A stretch of DNA of 64,000 nt from Cylicocyclus nassatus (GCA_958299035.1 CATQJL010000316.1:10076347-10140346), one strand, 5' to 3'; shown: positions 1 to 16,504, numbered from the stretch's first letter. Numbers and translations: made by a program. The notes: generated by a model from the letters alone, not told the origin.

Positions 1-362
1 TCTGAAGCAGATTTCAATACATCATGAGCCATTTCCCCAAGAAAAAAGAATCAAAAGGGCTGAAAGTCTTGCTTTAGATTTCTAATGACACTCACTTTAT
101 GTAGAATTTGCACTCAACAGTAATGCTTTTTTTTCAAAACAACGCCAGGTATCCTGTGTCCCCGAAGTTCCCATGTGAGCCAGCGTGCGTACGTGGTGCG
201 ACGCTGCCTTTCGCTATTTTGAACGTGTTAATTTCGGGCTCCGTTGAAATCTCAAGACAAACGTGTCAAAAAGAGCGAAAGGCAGCGTCGCACCACGTAC
301 GCACGCTGGCTCACATGGGAACTTCGGGGACACAGGATACCTGGCGTTGTTTTGAAAAAAAG
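1..362. repeat. Foldback element: left arm, loop and inner right arm
   Basis: Positions 1 to about 213 are the reverse complement of about 276-357 continued by 3405-3529. Without the LTR retrotransposon and its duplicated AAAAG, this is a single palindromic element of at least 487 bp with a loop of about 60 bp near 214-275. The arms are nearly perfect over more than 200 bp, so it is a foldback/MITE-like element. The left end coincides with the window edge, so the true terminus and any target duplication cannot be seen. No coding capacity is evident; the open frames here are arm artefacts. Confidence 0.9.
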
Positions 363-580
363 TGTTGTAGAGCCGTCCCTTATATTGGAACTTGCTCACT
401 CACTATAGGCTAGATCGATATGGTCTCTGTGGTTGCGGCGTACCCGCCGCACCTTGATATCTTTGTGTGTGTTGTTCTCTTGTTATTCCTAGTGAACCCT
501 CGGCATGTACGCCGATAGGCAGAGGGGGAACTCTTGTGTTTTTCTAATAAATTGTCAACGGCTCAACGCGTTCCACAACA
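363..580 (+). repeat. 5' LTR of the retrotransposon
   Basis: 218 bp, bounded by TGTTGT and ACAACA inverted ends and preceded by target-site copy AAAAG at 358-362. It is identical to the 3' LTR except at 549. Confidence 0.93.
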
Positions 581-582
581 AC

Positions 583-600
583 TGGCGATCAGGATCAAGG
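583..600 (+). promoter_or_regulatory. Putative primer-binding site
   Basis: The sequence starting TGGCGATCAGGATC lies two bases inside the 5' LTR boundary, where a tRNA 3' end (complement of CCA) primes minus-strand synthesis. I cannot name the tRNA. Confidence 0.5.
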
Positions 601-734
601 ACAGGAAGACTCCACCATCAACCGAGGACGAGAAGAAGCTCCATCGCCGACTAAGGAGAAGAAGAAGCCTGCAATCAACTTCAAGGACAACTTCTCCAGA
701 TAAGTTCTATTTGACTCGTCGTTGCAGCGGAGCC

Positions 735-3173
735 ATGCCGAAGGTTGCAGAAGAGCGGCATGCGGCGGATCTGGAGAAGGTCCTCAACGTCATGATGGAG
801 CAGATGCGGCTTCAACAAGAAGAAGTTCGGATTCAGATACAAGCCCAGCAAAAACAAGTGCAGATGCAGCTGCAAGCTCAGCAAGAGCAAATGAGGACGC
901 TGATCTCCGCTCTGGCCAGTAATCAGGGAGCCGTCCAAGACACCAGCAAGGATCAGTACGATCAGCTGAGTAAGGACGTGCAAAGGTTCGTCTCAGACGA
1001 AGAAACAGGTAACACCTTTGCGTACTGGTATGGCAGGTACGGACCGGTTATACGCGACTCCCAGCTTTCGGATCAGAAGAAGCGCGACTTAATCCTAATG
1101 AAGCTGGATGAAGAAGCATACCGGAAGTATGCTGATGAGGTCTTGCCTGCGCAACCGAGCGACTTGGACTTCGACACCACCGTCGCGAATCTCCAGAAGC
1201 TGTTCGCCTCCAAGAAGACGCTCATCAGGAGACGGTATGAGTGCCTGAGGATAACCTGCCATCCGCTTACTCCAGCGTACGTACCGTTCCGCGAGTACGC
1301 CAACACTATCAAGCGGATGGACGAGGACGCCCGGCTTAAGGAGGTCGACTACACGGCGATGAAGACGCTGCAGTTCGTAGCAGGTCTTCAAGATCCCTCG
1401 CTTAGGGAAGTTCGCCTTCGGATGATTCGTCGACTGGACGCTCACACGGACGAAGCACCGCTGACAATCGAGGACCTAGTCGCGGAATGTGAAAACTTTA
1501 CTGCCCTGAAAATGGATAATACAGACATGGAAGGCACGCGAGACATCCATGCTGTATGGAAGAAAAAGGTAAATTGCTTCATATGCGGAGGACCACATTT
1601 CAGAAGAGAATGCCCTCAATCTGGCAGCACTGGTCGGAAGAAGCGACGAAGGACAAGTACAAAACACTTTTGTCGCAAGGGACAGTGCAAGAATGTGGTC
1701 GTTTTCGACGCCGAGAAGGCGCGGACTTATATCGACGTCGTAATCAAAGGATGTTCCCTCAAGCTACAGCTAGACACAGGTGCGGATATAACCCTGATTT
1801 CGCGAAGAGCCTGGAAGAGGATGGGATCCCCTGCTCTGGAACCCTGTGTATTGCCCGTGAAAACTGCAGGCGGGACGTCGATGAAGGTATATGGTAAATT
1901 CTCAACCGACTTTTCCGTCAGAGATCGAGTTACAGGGAAGATGCTTCATGGAAATGGCACATGCTATGTCACCGAAGGCTCGAATCTACTAGGACTGGAA
2001 TGGTGCATCCAGCTGCCGGCATACAAAAAGCTGAAGGGCAACTTCCATTGCAGAAAGGCGACTAACGAAGAGAAAATCCGAGCCGAAGTGGTCGCCGACT
2101 CAAAGAATAAGTATGGAGAAGTCTTGAACAGCGACCTAGGAAAGTGCAGGAAGAGTAAGGGCATCAACAGAGACATCAAGCACTCAGTGCGCTGCTGTAG
2201 GGATTGTCAAGAAGCCTCCAAAATGCCAATGAAGACGTTGCTGCATTCATGGAAAGTAGAAGACAAACCATGGAATCGACTTCACATTGACTACGCAGGG
2301 CCGCTGAATGGTAAGATGTATCTCGTCGTAGTTGACGCTTACTCGAAATGGCCAGAAGTTTTTGAGATGCCTTCATCGTCAACTACAGCTACTCTCAGAA
2401 AACTCAGATCTCTATTCGCACGATTTGGAAATCCGCAAGTGATCGTGTCGGATAAGGGGACGCAGTTCACAACAAAGGAGTTCCAAGATTTCTGTGAAGA
2501 GCGAGGAATCAAGCATATGCGTTCACCTCCATTCCATCCACAACCAAATGGACAAGCGGAGAGGTTTGTGGATATCTTCAAAAGGACCTTCCAGAAAATT
2601 AAGAAGGGAGGAACGGCAGAGAAGCTCGCGGAGTTTCTGCAGTCTTATCGACGAACGCCTTGTGCAACTGCTCTAGGACAACGTTCGCCTGCCGAGCTGC
2701 TCCTGGGACGTCAGATAAGGACACCACTGTTGCTGCTCAATGAAGATTCCAAAGAAGAGGGAATGGGCAATAAATCTATGGAGAAGCAGTTCAACCGCCG
2801 TCACGGAGCACGAAAGAAATCGTACCAGCCACAAGAAGCCGTGTGGGTACGTGAATTTCGCTCTGGATGTGAAAAATGGATTCCAGCACGAGTGAAGAAA
2901 CGATATGGAGAAGCGCTATATGGCGTGCTCACGGAAGACGGTCAGTTATGGAGACGACATGCGAACCAGATGCGCCGCGCAGCAAGTATGGATCGACATC
3001 ACGACTCAACACAGTCCATCCCCGACGAAGGCCGACTTAACAATGCTATGGATGCTGCTGAACGCAAGCCACCTCGTCTACGCCACCGACATCAACCAGA
3101 CCAAGTCCATCGTCGCCCACCAGAACGTCTACAAGTAGATCCTTGTTATAAGATGTACCGTTGTTCATCTTAG
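735..3173 (+). CDS. Gag-protease-integrase polyprotein lacking RT/RNase H
   Basis: The frame is open for 812 codons from the ATG at 735; it stays open upstream into the LTR, but with no earlier ATG. The N-terminal third is Gag-like, with a Gln/Glu-rich coiled-coil-like stretch at about residues 20-65. A zinc knuckle CFICGGPHFRREC follows at 281-293 (CX2CX3HX4C, one residue shorter than the classical spacing). The retropepsin motif LDTGADITL has its catalytic Asp at 347. The integrase core has D519, D573 and E609, with exactly 35 residues between the last two, and a GPY/F-like chromodomain-free C-terminus. After about residue 470 (motif LGKCRKSKG, normally the entry to RT) the frame jumps to the CCRDC half of the integrase zinc finger. 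RT, RNase H and the HH half of that finger are therefore absent, without loss of frame. The stop at 3171 abuts the purine tract. Confidence 0.88.
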   Translation: MPKVAEERHAADLEKVLNVMMEQMRLQQEEVRIQIQAQQKQVQMQLQAQQEQMRTLISALASNQGAVQDTSKDQYDQLSKDVQRFVSDEETGNTFAYWYGRYGPVIRDSQLSDQKKRDLILMKLDEEAYRKYADEVLPAQPSDLDFDTTVANLQKLFASKKTLIRRRYECLRITCHPLTPAYVPFREYANTIKRMDEDARLKEVDYTAMKTLQFVAGLQDPSLREVRLRMIRRLDAHTDEAPLTIEDLVAECENFTALKMDNTDMEGTRDIHAVWKKKVNCFICGGPHFRRECPQSGSTGRKKRRRTSTKHFCRKGQCKNVVVFDAEKARTYIDVVIKGCSLKLQLDTGADITLISRRAWKRMGSPALEPCVLPVKTAGGTSMKVYGKFSTDFSVRDRVTGKMLHGNGTCYVTEGSNLLGLEWCIQLPAYKKLKGNFHCRKATNEEKIRAEVVADSKNKYGEVLNSDLGKCRKSKGINRDIKHSVRCCRDCQEASKMPMKTLLHSWKVEDKPWNRLHIDYAGPLNGKMYLVVVDAYSKWPEVFEMPSSSTTATLRKLRSLFARFGNPQVIVSDKGTQFTTKEFQDFCEERGIKHMRSPPFHPQPNGQAERFVDIFKRTFQKIKKGGTAEKLAEFLQSYRRTPCATALGQRSPAELLLGRQIRTPLLLLNEDSKEEGMGNKSMEKQFNRRHGARKKSYQPQEAVWVREFRSGCEKWIPARVKKRYGEALYGVLTEDGQLWRRHANQMRRAASMDRHHDSTQSIPDEGRLNNAMDAAERKPPRLRHRHQPDQVHRRPPERLQVDPCYKMYRCSS

Positions 3174-3181
3174 GAGGGAGG
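3172..3181 (+). promoter_or_regulatory. Polypurine tract
   Basis: AGGAGGGAGG sits directly before the 3' LTR, the expected plus-strand primer position. It overlaps the stop codon of the polyprotein. Confidence 0.75.
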
Positions 3182-3399
3182 TGTTGTAGAGCCGTCCCTT
3201 ATATTGGAACTTGCTCACTCACTATAGGCTAGATCGATATGGTCTCTGTGGTTGCGGCGTACCCGCCGCACCTTGATATCTTTGTGTGTGTTGTTCTCTT
3301 GTTATTCCTAGTGAACCCTCGGCATGTACGCCGATAGGCAGAGGGGGAACTCTTGTGTTTTTCTAATGAATTGTCAACGGCTCAACGCGTTCCACAACA
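3182..3399 (+). repeat. 3' LTR of the retrotransposon
   Basis: 218 bp direct copy of 363-580, followed by target-site copy AAAAG at 3400-3404. Confidence 0.93.
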
Positions 3400-3529
3400 A
3401 AAAGCATTACTGTTGAGTGCAAATTCTACATAAAGTGAGTGTCATTAGAAATCTAAAGCAAGACTTTCAGCCCTTTTGATTCTTTTTTCTTGGGGAAATG
3501 GCTCATGATGTATTGAAATCTGCTTCAGA
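3400..3529. repeat. Foldback element: distal right arm
   Basis: Reverse complement of positions 1 to about 128, displaced from the rest of its arm by the LTR retrotransposon. It may extend beyond 3529, since its partner reaches the window edge. Confidence 0.9.
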
Positions 3530-3870
3530 CTTACGGTAATTTTACAGCAGTGAAAAGCGATTGATAAATCGCCCCATCGCCTCTAAATTGACGTCAGCCT
3601 ACAGTTCTACATACTGTTGGGACCGCTGTATATCCAATCGCAACTCTCAGTGAGGATATATAATCTTCTTTGGGGTACGAAAAATCTCTTCACAACCGTC
3701 ACAGGAGTAGCTTTCAAGTTCCTAAGTCTCTTCACGTCACGATTAAACCGTTTTTACATCGTAAATTGTACCATAAGAATGTGTCCATTCTTAGCACTTA
3801 CATGAAACAATTTGTTCTCAGTGTTTTGGCCTTTCATAGGCAGTCTCAATGACGTGAATTATTCGGTCAG
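3530..3870. other. Intergenic, nothing recognised
   Basis: About 340 bp between the foldback and the TTCGAA satellite, downstream of GAPDH. Only short open frames without family resemblance. Confidence 0.5.
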
Positions 3871-4125
3871 TATTCGAAAATCGAATGATATTCGAAATTC
3901 GAATAACGAATGATATTCGAAATTGGAATATTATTCGATTCGAAATTTTCATTTTCGAATAATATTCGATAATCGAATATTCGAAATTTCCGATTTTCGA
4001 ATCATATTCGATAGTCGAATATTCGAGAATTTCGATTTTCGAATATTATTCGATATTCGAATATTCGAAAATTTCAATTTTCGAATATATTCGATATTCG
4101 AATATTCGAAAAAAATTTCGAATTT
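3871..4125. repeat. TTCGAA/ATTCGAT tandem satellite
   Basis: About 255 bp of irregular tandem repeats built on ATTCGAA, TTCGAAAATC and TCGAATATTCG, open in frames on both strands because of the periodicity. It lies just beyond the GAPDH 3' end. A second, looser patch of the same motif is at 39308-39640. Confidence 0.9.
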
Positions 4126-4309
4126 CCCCAAGTATAGTGTCCACATATACAAGACGCTTAGCTTCCCCACTCGTTGAAGCGAAGTACGATACTTTATTAC
4201 ATAAATCTCTACATAAATACATCTACAAAGAGAATCTACACATCTAATAAAACAGTGTACGCTCGAGAGGGTGGCAACTAATACAACGAAACATTAGGAA
4301 ACCACAACT

Positions 4310-4315
4310 TTTATT
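4310..4315 (-). promoter_or_regulatory. Polyadenylation signal AATAAA for GAPDH
   Basis: AATAAA on the minus strand, 28 bases past the stop codon. It implies a very short 3' UTR, typical of nematodes. Confidence 0.6.
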
Positions 4316-4343
4316 GGGAGCGAAGGGGCCGGGGCGTCGCACT

Positions 4344-9182
<4,839 letters not shown>

Positions 9183-9340
9183 TCAACCATGGGCTTCCTT
9201 TTCTGTAAGCGTAATGAGCTTTGCGCCACGTTCGCGCGCGTCTGGCTCGGCATTAAAATTGGCCTCATCGATTGGGGTCCGCACGCAGGGCCCTTGCGTT
9301 GCGCATGCGTAGTTCCTATGCGAAAGGGAGTACATAATTG
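9183..9340 (+). repeat. Dispersed repeat, copy 1
   Basis: It shares GCGCCACGTTCGCGCGCGT, a central ATCGATTGG and CCTTGCGTTGCGCATGCGT with the reverse complement of 19745-19920. Two diverged copies of one non-coding family in opposite orientation. Confidence 0.75.
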
Positions 9341-10165
9341 ACATTGACTCTATGATCCCAGAGATTATTGCGCAAACTCCAAAAAATATCGAATGAATGC
9401 TTTTGCCTGTAACTCTTTTCTACAAAGAAGTTCGATTATTTTCTCGCAAAGTTATTTTACAAGAACCCGAGAACATTTAGTAGGCAAAACTTGCTTTGTC
9501 TAGAGCGTCTGGAATGATGTTTTATTACACTCACTAGCGTGCAATTTGCAATGCAAAAACTGCAAAAAAACCTTTGCAGACGAGATGTCTGCCCTTATCT
9601 CTGCATTGGATCAGTCTGTTGAAAAAAAAACACAGTTCACAGGTGAAAGGGCAACGACTTAGCGTGAGATTGGGGAAGTATAAGCCTATCGACAACCTCA
9701 CACCTTTATGTTACATATAGAACTGGATCGGAACAAGTCTCATATATATCAAAGTAAATTTGTTGAAGAATTCAGTGATTACATATTGCAGGAAAAGAAC
9801 GAATAAATGGATGGTGAATTAAGTGAAGTGTACTAGACTCTCATAACCTACGCGGTCGAGCTCTCTTATATCCACATTTGATAATTAAATCAAGTTCTTA
9901 ATCGCTTTAGCTTTTTCATGGACGCAGAGCTACCCGGTGCCCCTCCATTCCGGAGGATTCGAAAGTTCGCATGAACTCTATGTGGACAGGGTTGTTTACT
10001 TTTAAGCCCTCTGCCGCCATAGCATGTTATTCGGTGTCAATTTTCGTGCGCTCTTCCGTTTTGTTTTCGACAGTGTTAAAAAGCAGCTGCAATGCGTAAG
10101 CAGTGCATTGAATTTGTTCCAGAGCGCACTACGTACATATCCTCTAGGGGGTTCAGTGCTAGGGA
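9341..10165. other. Intergenic, nothing recognised
   Basis: AT-rich DNA with only short open frames; no repeat partner or gene found by eye. Confidence 0.4.
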
Positions 10166-10443
10166 CCCGTCATACTTCGCCGAAAAAAGCCCAAAAGCGT
10201 CAAGTGAGCCGGAACGTCCCCTCGCAAGTTTCGGCGCTAGGGTTGCGTTGTGTTTGCAAGGCGGTCCTTTCATGTGATTATTCTTCAAACCTAGTTTCTA
10301 GTATCCCATGTTTCCAAAAGTAATGCTCCAGCGCCAGAAGTTGCGCTCGTGAAGTTAGCGTTCTGGCGCTTTCGGGCGTTTTTGGGCTTTTTCGGACTTT
10401 TTTGGGCTTTTTTCGGCTTTTTTTTCGGCGAAGCATGACGGCC
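10166..10443. repeat. Inverted-repeat element, GTCATRCTTCGCCG termini
   Basis: CCGTCATACTTCGCCGAAAA at the left faces its reverse complement (TTCGGCGAAGCATGACGG) at the right. The interior holds several C/T-rich TTTTTGGGC-type repeats. MITE-like and non-coding. Confidence 0.7.
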
Positions 10444-11459
10444 CACTGTAGTTTGCGCGCGGCAGACATTTTTACAGCGTTTCTTCTGTGCTTACAGAAA
10501 CAACTGAAAATCGCTAGTTTAGCTTCTTAAATGTCGTATTGTAGCCATATTACTACGCAGACAGACTTACTATTACTACGTTATCGCAGACAGACATGAC
10601 TAATATCTGCCACAGGTTTTTCTCATCACATCCCCATTCGAAAATCTGAACAGCGCGTAGAACGTTCGCGAAAACATTGTTCGAACGTGGCCGTGCCTAG
10701 GTGACCAGAGTTCGATTTCGGCAGCGCTATCGATTTGGTTGCGAGAATGGGGCACAATCTGCACACTGCGCCAAAGTTCATGTGTCGATTCCGCTCCAAT
10801 AAGTGAAAAAACAGGGAAGAGGATGTTACACTTGAATGAGCGCCGCAATTCGGAGCTCGTTTCCAGCACGTAGGAGATGCTGAGGGGCTTTCTCACCTCC
10901 TAAAGGTATTAGTAGGAAGACATGAACCTGTCCGAACTCGAATCCGCTCCCATTGTCCCAGAAAAAAAATGATCTTTTGTAGTTCTTTGACAAACCATTG
11001 AAGCATGATAACGTCAAACTCAAACAACGATCACATCCGGCCTTTTTTTTCAGCATTTTTAGTTCCCATTTCTTTACAAATGTCTAGGGCGTCGCCATGC
11101 AGTAATGATTAGCGTTATCAGCATGCTAATTGTCCACAAGAGCCCGCCTATGATAAAAATTTGAATAAACTGCTGGACAAAACAGGGCACGGTCGTCTTC
11201 AGGGATTGTAGACGCGCAAGTGTTGTTGGCGCCGCAGCGACATTACTTCAGCACTCAAACTGCGCTGTGTGCTTGTACATCGCTGTTTTACTTCTGACAA
11301 GGTCGATTTTTTGCGCAATATTTGTCTACGATTCACGTTGTTCAAATGTCTGCAATCAACTGTGCAAGAGGGAAAAAAATCCAGCATGTGTGTTCCGCTT
11401 TGCAAATCTATCTCAACCAGTTCTTGGTAGTTATAAGAAAGTTGAATGAGGGGCTCCAT
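10444..11459. other. Intergenic, nothing recognised
   Basis: Open frames on the minus strand (10600-10896, 10826-11056) have no recognisable motif or splice context. Confidence 0.35.
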
Positions 11460-11696
11460 GTCAGGAGTCACGCCGCGCGCCGCGCCGCTTCGCCGCGCAC
11501 GTCGCGTCTAAATTTTGTACCCCATAAAACTGCCCGGTGTTGAAGTGGCACGGCGCCAGTCTAGGGGGATGGGGGGTAGGGGCAGATACATGGCTCGTGC
11601 CATAAGTAAGACTGCGCCAGGAGTGCTGGCTTCTGTTTTGCTGACATCGCTTGCGGCATCGCTTCGCGAAAAATTCGCGCCGCCGTGACTCCTGAC
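11460..11696. repeat. TIR element, GTCAGGAGTCACG termini
   Basis: The 13-bp terminus at 11460 is repeated inverted at 11684-11696, with GC-rich subterminal GCCGCGCGCC sequences. About 237 bp, non-coding, MITE-like. Confidence 0.7.
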
Positions 11697-13870
11697 CGTT
11701 CCCCGAATGAGGGCAGTTACGCTCACCACCTTGTGAAAAAGACCGGCCTCTCATGATACTAAGAACGAACTCTTGACTAACCAGAGAGAGAGTGCAGTGC
11801 CGATAAAATGTAAACGGGTTACTGAATGGGTAATCTATCGAGAATGAATGGAGATGATTGGATTGTTCGCCCAGGTAATGGCATGAGCTTATTTCTGCCA
11901 TCATGTAAGGCTGCGAGGTTTATTGCTTTGCGTCACTTCTCAAGAAAAACATAATCAATCTTCTATAGCGTTTGTCTATGTCCTCAAAAATAACAAGGGT
12001 AACGCGCTGGCCTGGAAATATTTTTTTGTAGGGAAGAAAGGGCATTAGTGTGAGCAAATCTTGCTTCACGTTGCTTGAGTATTGCTTTTACTTCACATTA
12101 CAAACCATTGGTATTCATAAATTAAAAGTGCATTCAAGCAGCTGACACGCAGTTATCATGCTGGTTATGAGAAAGCTTATCTCATGTATAGTGTTCTTGC
12201 GATATTGGCAACATTCTGCACGAGAAAATAACCATAAAGCAACTGCGTATGTGGCTGTGTAAATCATTCTTTATACGCATATGTTGACGACATGACAAGT
12301 AGGGCAATTTTTTTCGAGCAAGTGTTGTCGTCACCGCAGCAACACTCTCTCAACCGTAAATCTACTAGCAAGCTTAGAAATTCGGAATCTTGCTCTTTAA
12401 GTGCGCAACTTTACTGGAGGAAATTTCTGCAGGGTTTTTTCTACATGGTCTCTCATTGCTACAGCTTTATAGAGACCAGTGCGTCACCTCTGCTTCGCAG
12501 AGGCTCGCACTGGCCCTACTATCTATGTGCCTTACTCATTCTCGTAAAATCGTGGCACTGGAACTCACCGCGCTATGCCGACTACCACGAATAAAATGTA
12601 AACAACCACTCATTTAGAAAGTTTTTTCACGTGAGATCGGTGATTTCGCGTGAATGAAACTTTTCGTAGGAAGACAAACGCAAATTTGAATAGGTTTTTG
12701 GATTTGTCATGGCTTGGTAATCGCCATAGAGGTAATAGTAACCGTGAGCTACATCTCTGTGCGAAAATCTTCTCAAAAGCTTAGCTAGAACCTTGGCAAA
12801 TTGACCATTTACACAACCAATTCTTTTTGGCGCCGTTTTCGTTATGTAGTAAACTTTCGACCACTTTTCGGGCTAAACTTCATCGTTTGCACATTTACTT
12901 ACCAAAGTCATCCACGACTCTGCAAAAAGTGGTGATACGGACCCAATTTTGCGGGATAGAAGCCAGGTGGATCCGTTTGGCGCGCAGTTTCTGAGGGATC
13001 CACTCAACGAATCTACTCGTGCTTTTGCACATTGGGCTTTCATGATGGTAGCATGCGTTATGCAAAATTTGAGCTCAAGACGTTGGCTGGAAACTGCTCT
13101 ACGAATTTCGTAACAGACACACTCTCACACAGACAGACACACAAAGTCACGTAAACATCCTTAGCCCGTTATTATAAGTTATGATAGTGCTTTTATAAAT
13201 GAGAGCTTCATGGACAAGGAAGATGTCAAACCGAGTCCTCGCTCTCTCAGCCTGCTTGCGTAGGTTGAGCGGCTGGACGTTTGTCAAGTGCAAATGCGCA
13301 GTGCGTCGACATTCTTCGCTTCTTGCAGTTATTACACACGCTGAGGTTATGCAGTAAAACTGGCAGCCTTCAAGGACATGAAGAGACATATTTCAATTTT
13401 TTAACTCTGGGATAGAGTTCTGCTATCGGCCAAACTTTCATCGAACAATCCAAGCAGTGAAAATCCTTTTAAGACACGCTTTTAACCACTTTCATCCGCA
13501 AAGCATATAGCATCTTTTCTTGCAGGTCTGGAATGCGGAAATGCATCAGTCCATCCATTTTCTCGTTTTTTGCTCCAAGAAAGAATCTGCTCTATAAAAG
13601 GAAGGAACTAGCAAGAACTGAACTATTAGCTGCAACATTGCAATCATTTTCTTTTGCAGAAGCTGAGTCATTTATCAAACAAAGAGGAAAAACAGAAACA
13701 AAGTGTGCGTTGACTTTGAAGATTGTGAGATAAGCAGGGGAAGTTCGAATAATCTATAGACTAGTACGTCATTGGACACAGAGAACAAAAGGAAATGCTA
13801 AGGAATGTTTCTTTTATCGCATTCGTCTTCTATCATGAAGAGGTCTTGGAAGCAATAGAGCTAATAAAGT
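11697..13870. other. Intergenic, no gene recognised
   Basis: AT-rich DNA. A CA/GACA-rich microsatellite tract lies at about 13110-13142. Open frames are short and unremarkable. Confidence 0.4.
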
Positions 13871-14050
13871 ACGGGAACTTGTAAACTCATTCGTAGGAGA
13901 GAGCTTTTGACTTTTGTCCGGCACCATACTCGAGGATGGTCTAGGAAAGTACGGCAGTGGACGAGTAAATCCATTTGTAGGAGAGAAAGCTTTTGACTCT
14001 TGCCCGGTATCATACTCAAGGAGTGGTCTAGGAAAGTACGGTAGTGGGCA
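13871..14050. repeat. Tandem duplication of about 87 bp
   Basis: Two successive copies share GTAGGAGAG, GCTTTTGACT and GGTCTAGGAAAGTACGG, at about 85% identity by eye. Confidence 0.8.
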
Positions 14051-16504
14051 AAAGTTTAGAGTTCAATAAACTGTCTTGAATCAAATTGTATGAGCTGTAT
14101 CTGACTGTGAGATAGTGGCTTACTTACAGCTCTCACAAAGCTTCGACATAAGAAATACTTCTACCCACATTTCAAAGGGAAACTAAAGGAAAGAGGGGAA
14201 AGAGAGCATTTTTTTTGCAGGTGTGCCCTTTCAGTTGTCTAGCCGTAATCGTCATCGACGGGACCTTGACGTTTGGCCTCTCTATAGAACAATATTAGCT
14301 CTAGACATCAATTATATCAATCGTCACAACATATTTCAATATTGCATCAAAAGGTTAAATTGAGTCGGATGGAAAGGGAAGAGGAAAAGTCAAGGGGCGG
14401 AGGGGGGTGGGGAAGCTGCACATGGGCACGAAAAAATGAACATGTGAACAGTTCTGTTTAATACATTTTCATTCTAGGAAAAACATACCACCCCATTTTT
14501 TATATGCGTACCTCAATAGCGGTTGTGCTTCTACTAACCGCTTTTGATCCTATCTTCACACTCAAATGTTTTTCGTGTAGGTTTATTACAATGATCGCGT
14601 TAACCCCGTAGTGCTCCGATTTCTTCCCGATCAAAACAAGTTTTTTTTGTTTACTGTTTCACTAGAGGTCGGTCGCCTGTCAGAGGGTAAAACAATTTTT
14701 ACCGCTGAGATTTATATGCTGGGGTTGCAAGATGCAAGTATACCAATTAATTTCGGCAATAAATGAGAAGCATGTGCTCACGTTCAGTGCATAAAAAATG
14801 ATAATAGGTCACTGAGTATCTAGAACAGATTTTTAGATTAATCCAAAAATAATTTCTTGTTTGCTTTGCCAATTAGTATTCGTCAAAATTTAACAAGTTT
14901 TAGATTTCGATTTAGAAGTATGTATTATTTAGACTTTGATACCGAAATGTGGATTCAGACCTTGAATTAAGCAATTCATAACTGGGATGTGAAGACTGCG
15001 AAATTTTCAATCAAATGCTTGCCAAAATTTTCCAAAGCAATCTCAACTTTTTTGTACAATTCTTCTTGTATCTTTGCGCCACAGTCGCGCATCTACTTTT
15101 GTTTGCGTTTTGAAGATCGAACATCGAGGACATACCAGTGGTGACCACTCCCTTTGTCCCTTTTGGAGGTTCTTTCATTGCATCTGGTTCAGATGTTGTG
15201 TTCCAGCGAGGAGCCCTGGCCTAAATGCTGAAAACAATGTATTCGAGCTTTGGTTCAGAGAAAAAAAATATGAAGTTGAACCGGAAGTTCTGTCGCACCA
15301 TTTTCAAAAACAGCAACTTATTCCTGTCACGATGGTCTTGCAAGGCAAAAATACCACTAGAAAGTAAATATGTCCTTTTTAATGACATTTTCCTATTCTC
15401 AACTATGCTCTAGTTGTATAAAAATGAAAAAGGATCCTATCGCGCAGTTCCAATTTTTAAGGGGCTTGCCTCAAACCACTAAAGCTCAAGATCTCGTTTT
15501 TCCATTTTTATCTCTCCGTCCAGAGTATAAAAGAGAGTAGGAAATGTCTTTAGAAAGTACATGATTTACTCTTTTTAATAATAAATTTGCCATACAAGCT
15601 ATCGCGACAGGAAGAAACAATTTTTTGAAAATGATGATAACTTTCTGTTCAACCTAACATATCACAATCGGTAGTTTGAACATCCATGCACAGAGTTTAT
15701 CATAACATTGTGGGCTGGCAGCTTCGGCGTTTTTATAGAGGAAAATGATGAGCAAAAATTTGGACACGAGATTTTTTGTTAAAGTCATTAGCTCTGTGAA
15801 TGCTTACGGTCTTTACCAGTGTGATGGAAATAAGGAATACCGGCGTTGAGGTCAAACAGTTAAAGTTTGCACTTTTTGGGCTACTCTTTTTTTTTGCGTC
15901 ATTCCTACCCACATATTCAATTCTTTGCCATCTGCAAGTTAAGTGTAGAACACCTTGGTAAAAGAATGAATAGGCTCTTACCTACATGTTTGTCTATGAA
16001 AAATTAGCGCAACGGGTTCCGCCGGCTGCCACGAGAATACAATAGATTGTCGTTTTTGAAGGCAAAAAAAAAGAGAATGAGCACCGTGTATACTTGTCTA
16101 TACATGTTATACGTGTTTTAAGGCATCGTCAATGATTTATGGACAAGTTAACACGGGGCCACCATTTACATGCTCTAACATGATCTTACCATGGCGGGGA
16201 ATTTGAAACTTTGTTTTGCTGGCACGTTGCCAGCCTGTCGGCTAGGCTAATATTATACGAATTCATATTTTCCTTTTCCTTCTCTCATACTGTAAAATAC
16301 GTTTATGCACATCTACAAAGCAATAACAACAATCATAGATTAGTCACGCAAAAAGTGTGCTGTGGAAATCTCATACTTGTGGAACTTGAGACTTGCCCTC
16401 GGTCAAGCTGTGAAGGTCTGAGAAAAAGTTAGGGGAAATGGAAAACTATAATATTGTTTTTGTAACGCAGAAAATACTGGATGTTTTGGCATAACATAAA
16501 TAAT
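14051..16504. other. Intergenic, AT-rich, no gene recognised
   Basis: Scanned on both strands. Frames such as 15074-15367 lack an ATG, splice partners and family resemblance. Confidence 0.4.

Larger units (their letters stand above)
363..3399 (+). mobile_element. Ty3/gypsy-type LTR retrotransposon, RT/RNase H deleted
   Basis: Two 218-bp direct repeats (363-580 and 3182-3399) begin TGTTGTAG, end CCACAACA and differ at one position (549 A versus 3368 G). AAAAG flanks both sides (358-362 and 3400-3404) as a 5-bp target duplication. A primer-binding-like stretch starting TGGCGATCAGG follows the 5' LTR at 583, and a purine tract AGGAGGGAGG (3172-3181) abuts the 3' LTR. The internal frame encodes Gag, protease and integrase, which fits the Ty3/gypsy group, but there is no reverse transcriptase or RNase H. 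Near-identical LTRs and an intact duplication imply recent insertion. It must have used enzyme supplied in trans, or lost the segment by recombination during reverse transcription. Confidence 0.93.
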
